NCBI GenBank assembly: GCA_017410585.1
Contig: JAFQQM010000037.1
Coordinates: forward strand, 1-64,000
DNA: 64,000 bases
Source of the DNA: Clostridia bacterium
Lineage (GTDB): Bacteria; Bacillota; Clostridia; Oscillospirales; Acutalibacteraceae
Direction: 5' to 3'
The notes beneath the pieces were generated by a model. That model had not been told where the DNA came from, made no database searches, and saw only the letters and a list, made by a program, of their open reading frames with translations. Shown in pieces: positions 41,270-49,400 of this stretch. The position numbers were made by a program, and so were the translations under genes. Position 1 is the first letter of the stretch; each line of letters opens with the position of its first letter.

Positions 41270-42796
41270 ATGAAGAAACTTTTATCCGTGTTGTTGTGTC
41301 TGGCTATGTTGCTTGGCTTTGCCGGTTGTGCCGGTGGTAGCGGTGGCGGCGGTGGGGAAGACCTTCCACCGCTCAACGTTCCGGATGGCAAGCCGACCTA
41401 CGCCGATGACGACCAAATGACCTTTTATGCGTATGCCGGTCCGCGCGGCGGCGGCTATCGCTGGAAAGTAAGCGGTCAGGTCCATCCGGACGATCCGTCG
41501 GGTGGCTGGAACAGTTTTATCACCGAAAAGGATTTTCTGGATTACAAAAATGCCGGTTTCAACCTGCTGTATCCGGAAAACGACGCGTCCTATGACCTGA
41601 ACAGTAAGGGTCTGACGGCGACCTCCTTTGAGGACAGCACGCTGTACGAATATATGGAACTGGCCGAAAAGGTCGGCTTAGACGTGCTCGTTCACTCCAG
41701 CCGTCTGACCCAACTGACGATGGGCACCAGCCCGCTGTTGGATGAAGACAGCAAAGCGTATATCGCCGGTATGATCGCCGACCTGTCCCGCTACGACAGT
41801 TTCTACGGCATCACGCTGAAGGATGAGCCGAAGGAGTCCAACTTCCGCATTTTCGAGCAGGTCACCAACTACGTGCGCAGCATCAAATCGGATTGCAGTA
41901 CCCTGACCTGTATGTTGCCGGTGTACGGTGCGCCTCACCTCAACGTGCAGGTGGGCGGCGGTGCCATCCCGACCTACAAAAAGTACATTCAGGATTTCGG
42001 TAAGTTGGAAGGCATCTTCTGCTACGACTATTATCCGCTTCGCTGGAGTGCGTCCACCGGCGAAAACTATATGTTTGCCACGTGGTTCCAGAATCTGGAA
42101 CTGGCGGCTGCCGGCGGTAGAGAAGGCGGCTTTGACGTGGGTGTCGTCCTCCAGTCCTGTGCCTACGGTCCGGTGGGCGGCAAGGGCGTCTCTGACCACG
42201 GCCGCTCGATTGTGACCAAGGCGGATGCCGGCTTCCAGTTGTATTCTGCGCTGGCCTACGGTGCCAAGACCATCGGTTACTTCACCTATTGGCAACACCG
42301 CAGCGAAGGTCACCCGCACATCACCGAAGGCTTCTACGATGCGATGGTGATGTATCCCGAGGATAACGGTATGGAAGCGGTCAAGACCCCCGCTTACTAT
42401 GCGGTGCAGGCCGCCAACCTCGAGGTGCAGAAGTTTGACCACGTGTTGCTCAACTATGAGTGGCAGGGTACCACCGCTCTGAAGGTGGAAGATAAGTTCA
42501 AACAGATGGACTACATCGCCGATTACAAAGCGCCCCGTATTTTGGAGGCTTCGGCGACCGCTGATGCGATCATCGGTCATCTGAAGGACAAAGACGGCTA
42601 CGACGGTTTTATGATCGTCAACGTCGTCGAACCGAGCATGGACGTCACCTCCGAAGTGACGGTGAAGTTCCGCGAAGCGACTTCGGCGATCGCCTACGTT
42701 GAGGGCGAAGAGACCGAGATCCAACTCGGTGAAGACGGTAGTTACACCTTTACCCTCGATGCGGGCGAAGGCGTGTTTGTGATTCCGATCAAGTAA
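41270..42796 (+). CDS. TIM-barrel glycoside-hydrolase-like lipoprotein
   Basis: The 508-residue lipoprotein has a lipobox ending in GFAGC (Cys20) and a Gly-rich linker. A catalytic-type domain follows with the pattern of (beta/alpha)8 glycosidases: FYGITLKDEPKES (Asp185-Glu186, candidate acid/base), EGIFCYDYYPLRW, and YSALAYGAKTIGYFTYWQH. The C-terminus is a beta domain ending YTFTLDAGEGVFVIPIK. The same architecture recurs in the C-terminal part of the 1853-residue protein and in the gene at 59216. The family could not be named with certainty. It sits directly before the ABC binding protein, consistent with membrane-bound trimming of the imported ligand; that role is inference. Confidence 0.7.
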   Translation: MKKLLSVLLCLAMLLGFAGCAGGSGGGGGEDLPPLNVPDGKPTYADDDQMTFYAYAGPRGGGYRWKVSGQVHPDDPSGGWNSFITEKDFLDYKNAGFNLLYPENDASYDLNSKGLTATSFEDSTLYEYMELAEKVGLDVLVHSSRLTQLTMGTSPLLDEDSKAYIAGMIADLSRYDSFYGITLKDEPKESNFRIFEQVTNYVRSIKSDCSTLTCMLPVYGAPHLNVQVGGGAIPTYKKYIQDFGKLEGIFCYDYYPLRWSASTGENYMFATWFQNLELAAAGGREGGFDVGVVLQSCAYGPVGGKGVSDHGRSIVTKADAGFQLYSALAYGAKTIGYFTYWQHRSEGHPHITEGFYDAMVMYPEDNGMEAVKTPAYYAVQAANLEVQKFDHVLLNYEWQGTTALKVEDKFKQMDYIADYKAPRILEASATADAIIGHLKDKDGYDGFMIVNVVEPSMDVTSEVTVKFREATSAIAYVEGEETEIQLGEDGSYTFTLDAGEGVFVIPIK

Positions 42797-42809
42797 AGGA
42801 GAGAGTGTT

Positions 42810-44423
42810 ATGAAAATGATGAAGAAATTGATTGCTGTTTTGACGGTTGCGGTGCTGCTGGTCGGCTCGCTGGCGGGTTGTACCGGCGGTGGCGGCGGTA
42901 AAGAGGGCGCTGCCCAGTTGACCGGCGAATACATCATCATTACCGCGCAGCTCAACGGTCTGAAAGAAGAATGGCTGGCCAACGCCGCCGACGCGTTTAC
43001 TTACAAGACCGGTATCCAAGTGCAGTATGAGTTTGACTCGATGCTGTCCAGCAGCCTGCAAAACGTGTTGGAGACCGACGGTATGGCCGTCTCCGATCTG
43101 TACTTCGTGCAGGGCAATATGTGGGCCAAATGGGCAGAAGCCGGCTACATTATGGATCTGACTTCTCTGATGAACGAGAAGGATGTAAACGGTAAGTCTT
43201 TGAAGGACCGTCTCATCGGTAACGATCATTATCTGCTCGAAAACGGCGAAGAAACCAACTATATGGTCCCGCTGACCTATGCGCCGACCGCGGTTGCGTA
43301 CAACAAGCCGATGATGGATTACCTCTGCCACGACGTTCTCGGTTGGGAAGAGGGTCACGACTATCCGATCAACACCAAGGAACTGAAAGAAGTGTTTGCG
43401 GCTCTGCAACAGACCACCAAGAACGGCACCAAGAAGGATCTGTTCTCCTACACCCAGTCCGGCCAGTCCTACGACGTTCAGCCGATGGTGTGGTCCGGTT
43501 CCACCGGTATGTTGGAAATGATGGTGTATCCGTGGATCTACCAGTACATGGGCATTGACAACGTCTCCAAGTACTACGGCCAGACCCAGAACTTCGACAT
43601 GCTGGGTCACGATGCGTTCTACTATGCTTATAACGAGATGATGGATCTGTTGGATATCCAGCAGGATGCCAACGGTGAATGGGTCTCCACCACCTCGGTT
43701 CCGGGTTGCTTGTCCTTTAACCACGTGACCTCGCAGCAGCGTTTCGTGCGCGGCCAAGGTCTCATCTGCCCGACCGGTTCTTGGTTCTACACCGAGACCG
43801 CCGACCTGATCGAAGAACTCGGTATGGAAGACAAACTCGGCTTTATGCCGACCCCGTGGATGTCGGATGACGAGGGCAACTACCTCATCGCCGAAGGCGC
43901 CACGCCGGCCAAGGATGAAAACGGCAACTATCAGGCCATCACCCGTATGAACGCGGTTGACTACTTCGTCATTCCGTCTGCGGCGATCTGTCCGGATCTG
44001 GCGAAGCAGTTCCTGCAGTTTATCTTCTCCGAAGAGTATCTGCCGACCCTGTGCGAGGATCTGCAGTCCCCGATGTGCTTTGAACTGGATGACTCCAAGG
44101 TGGAGAAGACTCCGTGGTTTGCGGAAGTTGACAAGGTGTTCGACGTCGCGGCGGAAGTGGAATCGTGGGCTCCCACCCGTCTGTGCAACTACGGCCGCAT
44201 CGGTATCTACTACAACCCCGACGTGCCTCCGTTCGCCCGCTTGGTGCAGTCCTCCTTCGGTAGCAGCACCAAACTGATCGACTCCGCGACCGGTAAGGTC
44301 ATCACCGACGCTTCGCAGGCGACCGGTCTGGCCGTGACCGAAAACGTCTATAAATACCTGCAGGGCAACTACACGCAGGGTGTCAAGAGATTTGCTGATT
44401 CCAAGAAAGAACTGGGAGTGTAA
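42810..44423 (+). CDS. ABC transporter extracellular solute-binding lipoprotein
   Basis: The 537-residue lipoprotein (lipobox GSLAGC, Cys24) is a family 1-type solute-binding protein for carbohydrates. It opens with IIITAQLNGLKEEWLANAADAF and contains typical lobes with Trp- and Tyr-rich stretches (LICPTGSWFYTETADLIEELG, AVDYFVIPSAAICPDLAKQF). It is longer than most maltose-type binding proteins, as for oligosaccharide binders. It lies 13 bases after the hydrolase-like gene and four bases before the first permease gene. The bound sugar cannot be deduced. Confidence 0.9.
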   Translation: MKMMKKLIAVLTVAVLLVGSLAGCTGGGGGKEGAAQLTGEYIIITAQLNGLKEEWLANAADAFTYKTGIQVQYEFDSMLSSSLQNVLETDGMAVSDLYFVQGNMWAKWAEAGYIMDLTSLMNEKDVNGKSLKDRLIGNDHYLLENGEETNYMVPLTYAPTAVAYNKPMMDYLCHDVLGWEEGHDYPINTKELKEVFAALQQTTKNGTKKDLFSYTQSGQSYDVQPMVWSGSTGMLEMMVYPWIYQYMGIDNVSKYYGQTQNFDMLGHDAFYYAYNEMMDLLDIQQDANGEWVSTTSVPGCLSFNHVTSQQRFVRGQGLICPTGSWFYTETADLIEELGMEDKLGFMPTPWMSDDEGNYLIAEGATPAKDENGNYQAITRMNAVDYFVIPSAAICPDLAKQFLQFIFSEEYLPTLCEDLQSPMCFELDDSKVEKTPWFAEVDKVFDVAAEVESWAPTRLCNYGRIGIYYNPDVPPFARLVQSSFGSSTKLIDSATGKVITDASQATGLAVTENVYKYLQGNYTQGVKRFADSKKELGV

Positions 44424-44426
44424 TCC

Positions 44427-45374
44427 ATGTCGCTGTTTATGTCGAAAAAAAGACCGCTGACCGGCATGGAACGCATTCGGCGTCGTCGGACGCTGTTTGC
44501 GATGCTCCTGATCGCTTGGCCGGTGTTTATGTTCGTTTTCGCGCAGGTCGTCAATATGAATATGTTCTATATGGCTTTCCACAGTTACAGCCGTGTCGAT
44601 CTGGATCCCCAGTTTGTCGGCTGGGATAACTTTGAAGGCGTATTCAAAATGTTCGACCAAGCGAAGGTCGTTAACGAGTGGCAGGCTGTCAAGAACTCGG
44701 TTGAAGTCGGTTTCGTGACCTTGTGTATCAACGCGCCGGTCTCGTTGCTGTTTGCCTACCTGATCTTCAGCAAAGTCCCCGGCTACAAGCCCCTTCGTGC
44801 GCTGTTGTATCTGCCCTGCGTGACCTCGGCGGTCGTGCTGGTGCTGATCTTCCGTAACTTCTTTGATTACGACGGCGCCTTGCACATGATCTATCAGGTA
44901 CTCGGTGTGGGGGATAAATTTCCGGCCAACGGTTGGTTTGTGCAACCGTATGCGTGGACGGCGATCCAGATCTTCAATATTTGGACCGGCTTCTCGCAGA
45001 ATATGATGTTCTTCCTGTCCTCGATGAACCGTGTTTCGGATGACTTCGTCGAAGCCGCCAAACTGGACGGCGCCACCGAGCCGCAGATCTTCTTTAAGAT
45101 CGTGTTGCCGTTGATCTCGCCGACCGTTGTCACGATGCTGACCATTGCGCTGGCCAGTGTGTTCGGTTGGGGTCAGCAGTCGTTGCTGTTCATGGACAGT
45201 ATGGCCGCTTCGGAAGGCGCCGGTGCGATCGGTCTGACCATGCTCAACTTGGCGAAGAGTTACAACTTCGGTCCGGCTTCCGCCTACGGTGTGATGCTGA
45301 CGCTGATCGGTGCTCCCATCACGTTGTGCTTCCGTGCATTGGGCAGAAAATTCTCTGTCTCGGAAGAGTATTAA
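44427..45374 (+). CDS. ABC sugar transporter permease, MalF/LplB type
   Basis: The 315-residue protein has six transmembrane segments and the permease EAA loop DDFVEAAKLDGATEPQIFFK that contacts the ATPase. It belongs to the carbohydrate uptake CUT1 group, MalF-like half. It starts three bases after the binding-protein stop and precedes the second permease by 13 bases. No ATPase gene is in the operon, so a shared MsmX-like ATPase encoded elsewhere is expected, as is common in Firmicutes. Confidence 0.93.
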   Translation: MSLFMSKKRPLTGMERIRRRRTLFAMLLIAWPVFMFVFAQVVNMNMFYMAFHSYSRVDLDPQFVGWDNFEGVFKMFDQAKVVNEWQAVKNSVEVGFVTLCINAPVSLLFAYLIFSKVPGYKPLRALLYLPCVTSAVVLVLIFRNFFDYDGALHMIYQVLGVGDKFPANGWFVQPYAWTAIQIFNIWTGFSQNMMFFLSSMNRVSDDFVEAAKLDGATEPQIFFKIVLPLISPTVVTMLTIALASVFGWGQQSLLFMDSMAASEGAGAIGLTMLNLAKSYNFGPASAYGVMLTLIGAPITLCFRALGRKFSVSEEY

Positions 45375-45387
45375 GGAGGTGCGGACA

Positions 45388-46275
45388 ATGAGAACAATTC
45401 GAAAAGACCGCATTAAGACCTCCGTCACGGTGGGTAGTGTTTCTTGGGAATTCTTCAAGTGGCTGACCTACGCCGTGATGATCCTTGCCGCCTTGTCCTT
45501 CGTGTTTATCTTCCTCTGGCTGGCGATCAACGCTCTGAAGACAGGTTCCGACTACGCCGCTAACTCGTTTACGTTGCCGGCAACGTGGGACTGGCAAAAC
45601 TTCAAACTGGTCATCGATCAGATGAACTATCGCAACCACAACCTTTTCCAGTTGCTCGGTAACTCGCTGATCTACATTTTGATCGTTACTTTCAATGCGA
45701 TGATCTGGCCGCAGTTTGCCGGCTATGCGCTTGCCCGCTTTGAATTTCCGGGTAAGAAGATCATCGAGAGTGCGGTGTACGTGGCGATGATCATTCCGAT
45801 CATCGGCGCTACCAGTTCGGTGATGCAAATGCGTATGGCTCTGGGCCTGTACGATAACTGGCTTGGTACGCTCATCTTCGGCTCCGGCGGTCTGGGTATG
45901 GGTTCCATCCTGTACGCCACGCTGTACCGCGGTATGCCGTCGGCGTTTGCGGAAGCCGCGTATATCGACGGTGCCGGTGAATGGCGCGTGTTCCTGAACA
46001 TCTACTACCCGCAGTCGGTCCCGATGATGTTGATCTTCATCGTGCAGGGTGTTATCGCTGCATGGAACGACTATATGGGCCCGTACATGATGCTCCCGAG
46101 CCACCCGACCATTGCGCTTGGCTTGCAGGAGATGCAGGCGCGCTTCGTCCACTTCGGTGGCGACCAGCCGATCATGTTTGCCGGTACGGTCATCGTTCTG
46201 ATCCCCGTGTTGGTCATCTATACCATCTTCGCGGATAAGATCATGGGAAACACCGCCTTCGGCTCGCTGAAGTAA
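45388..46275 (+). CDS. ABC sugar transporter permease, MalG type
   Basis: The 295-residue second permease half has six transmembrane helices. Its EAA loop is FAEAAYIDGAGEWRVFLNIYYP, and IVQGVIAAWNDYMGPYMML is the region characteristic of MalG-like subunits. GGAGGTG seven bases upstream fixes ATG 45388. With the preceding permease it should form the heterodimeric channel that accepts ligand from the binding lipoprotein. It is the last importer gene; a long hairpin follows. Confidence 0.93.
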   Translation: MRTIRKDRIKTSVTVGSVSWEFFKWLTYAVMILAALSFVFIFLWLAINALKTGSDYAANSFTLPATWDWQNFKLVIDQMNYRNHNLFQLLGNSLIYILIVTFNAMIWPQFAGYALARFEFPGKKIIESAVYVAMIIPIIGATSSVMQMRMALGLYDNWLGTLIFGSGGLGMGSILYATLYRGMPSAFAEAAYIDGAGEWRVFLNIYYPQSVPMMLIFIVQGVIAAWNDYMGPYMMLPSHPTIALGLQEMQARFVHFGGDQPIMFAGTVIVLIPVLVIYTIFADKIMGNTAFGSLK

Positions 46276-46286
46276 CCTAAGCGAAA

Positions 46287-46327
46287 AACTTCTTACCCTG
46301 CGGAAAAGTTCCGCAGGGTAAGGAGTT
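46287..46327 (+). terminator. 19-bp hairpin after the importer genes, no T tract
   Basis: AACTTCTTACCCTGCGGAA (46287-46305) pairs with TTCCGCAGGGTAAGGAGTT (46309-46327) throughout, with one G-U in RNA. Because no T run follows, it may be a 3'-end stabiliser or partial terminator between the importer genes and the giant surface proteins. From here to 46407 there is only AT-rich leader with no convincing promoter. Confidence 0.6.
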
Positions 46328-46406
46328 ATAGCCGCTTATGGCGATTGTTTTTTATTCAAAAAAATACGGTAATATTATTTACGTTTTTATTAGGAGGTTA
46401 TTCCAT

Positions 46407-49400
46407 ATGCGTTTAACCAAAAAACTTTGTGCGATCGTTTTGTCGCTGGTACTGCTTGTCAGTTGTATGAGCGTCTTCACGGTCTCCGCCGCTACGGCGG
46501 TCATCACCCCGACCGGCTATCTGCAGTCCAACCATACCTTTGGTGGCGGTACGCAGTGGCTGATCTGGCTGCATCAGAGCGGTACCTTCCCGTCCGCGGT
46601 CGGTGCGCTCTATGCGCAGGATACGCTTCCCGTTACGCTTTACGACGTAAACGGCAACGTGCTTGCCAAGACCGGTGACGGTACGCTGTCGGCCTCGTTT
46701 TTGAATGACGCCAACTATCTTTGCCCGTTGCTCTACGGCTCCTATACGGCCGATAAACCCAACGGCTTGGATGCTTGCTCGGTCATCAAAGTAGATGCCG
46801 GTACCTACGCCAGCAATCAGGGCGACGGTAACAGCATTACCATTGAAAAAGACATTTATCTGGTCCGTACCGCTGACGGCTATACGGTGGTTACGGATAC
46901 GCACCAGATGGGGGACAGCGTTGTTGTTATCGATACGTTGACGCTTCTGCCGAACGCTTCTAAGGCGGACCGCATCTATGGCGGTATTGCTTCGTCCTAT
47001 CCGTTATCCTTTAGTTCGGATTGGGCGTATAACCGATTCTTCCCGGCCAATCCGTTTAGTGGTATCTTCTATACCAGCGGCGGTGTGACCAAGCAGGTCT
47101 ATCCCGATGGGAACACCGCGCAGGGTGTACCTGTTCAGAATTACTCCGAGGGTGTTGCCGGTATCGGTGGTAGCGTATTCCTCAACGGCTTCGGCACCGC
47201 CGTGGCCGGTGATACGCTGACCATCCAAGGCGATTGGTATTCGACCAATTCCGGTGAAGAACTGCGTTTCTATGCGCCTGTTACCTTCACCTTCGACGGC
47301 TCTGCGTGGACTCGCACCTCCGAAGTGCCGGATATGACGGTGTATAGCGAATACACCGGCAGTTTCAACAACAAAAATTCGCAGGTACCCAACGGTACCA
47401 GCGCCGGCCTGTTATATCTGAAGGGCAGTGATTCTCTGGATGCCTATAAGATCAACAGTAACGATGACTGGTCGCAAAGACTGTATGCGATGGACGGCAA
47501 CGAAAACGGTGTCTTCCTCGATGGCGTTAAGGTCAACGGCGCCCCGTTGTTTAAGTACAACGACTCCAGCAATAGATGGTTCACCGAAGGCTTCGCCCCT
47601 TCGGCCGGTTCCATCTTGACCATCAAGGGCACCTTCTACAGCAAGGCATTGGCTGTGAAGGTACACGTAGACGAGTGCAAGTTCCTCTGGGACGGCACCA
47701 AATGGTCGGATTATATCGAGTATACCTATCACGATTTTGCAGTCACCGGTGTCAATCAGGTCCTCTATACTTACGAGGGTGACGGTACCACCATTAAGTA
47801 CCGCCACTTCTATCTGAACATCGACGGCACCGTGCCGGGTAGTTGGGATAAGTTCCTTGGCCTGCAGATCTCGGTCAACGGCGGCGAAAAGCAGGATGTC
47901 CGCGTCGGCAACAACGGCTCGACTTCGGTCATCTGCTTTGACGTGCATAGCAGTTTGATGGCGGCGGATATCGCTGTTGGCACCACGATGACTTTGCACG
48001 CCGGCTCGGCTCCGGCTGTTGACGGCGCACCGAACGTAAACGCCACCGATGCTATCCGATTGACCGCCGACTACACGCTGGAATGGGACGGTAGCAAATG
48101 GTCCAATTATATCGAGTACGATACCATCACCTTTACCGGCGATGTGACAAACAGCTGGACCGCCGCAAGTAGTTTCTGGGATATCCACTACGTCACCAAC
48201 GAGACTGTCCCCGGCACCACTTGGTCGACGGTGTTTACCGGCCTGACCGTGGAGATCGACGGCGTTGTCAAATCCGCCGTGATCAAAAAATCGGGCGATA
48301 AGTCGTTAAACGTCTTTATGAATCAGGAAGTGTCCGCTCCGGTTGAGGGTACCATAGTGACCCTCAAAGCCGGTAAGGGTGTTCCGAGCGATGATTCCCA
48401 CGGCATTTCCATTGAGCAAGACGTCAAGATGGTCTGGAACGGCACCACGCTGGTTCCCTATGATCCGGAGTTGGATGTCACCTACAACGATATCACGTTG
48501 GATAGTGTGTACAGTGCTTCGCACACCGATCACTGGGTTCTCAATATCAACGTAAACGGCAACTGGCCGTCCGGTGCTGATTTTGAGAATTACACCAACC
48601 TGCGCGTATTCGTTAACGACGTCGAGATCGACGCCGGTTCGACCAGCACCCACAAAAACGGCAACTACCTGTTGCTGACCGTGTGGGGCGCTGTCGGTGC
48701 CGCCGCACCCGTGAACGGTGACACGCTCACCGTGAAGGCGGGCAAAGCGAAAATGAAGTCGGATACGACGGTCGGTATCAACCTGACCGAGGATTTCACC
48801 GTTTCCTATGACGGCACCAACTGGGTCGTGCCGGGTAGCGTTGTTTACGACGACGTGACCATCACGGAGATCAACCACAATACCAACACCAACGTTCACT
48901 TGTACCTGAACCTCAACGCCCCGCTTCAAGGTGAAAATTGGGAGACGATCGACGGTGCGCAGGTCAAGTATGAACAGAAGATCACCATCAACGGCACCGA
49001 GTATCTCGTGACCGCCAAGAAGTTTGATACCAATGGTCTGTTCCTTGAGTTCCCGAACTCCTATCTGACCAAGCCGGGCGATATCATCGTCGTCAAAGCG
49101 GGTCAGTATGCAAGCAATATCGGCAGCTACGGCTACAACCTCACCGCCGACTACGTGATGACCTACACCGGCACCGGCTTTGTGGCCGGTGAGATCGCCA
49201 CCACCGAACTGACCTTGACGGCGTTGACCATTAACGCCGGCATCAAGGCAGACGGCTCGGCGTGGCAACTTTATATGACCCCGTCGGTCGCTGTGCCGGG
49301 TGGATCGTGGGGCGGCTCCTTCCCGCAGGTTGTGACGGTTGACGGTAACGAGTCCACCCTGACCGACGTCAAGAACGGCGGCGGCACCGGCTGGTATGCC

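Noticed and set aside
42789..45458. Minus-strand open frame of 889 codons opposite the binding protein and permease
   Set aside because: Same antisense pattern; the plus-strand genes have clear motifs, signal peptide and ribosome sites.
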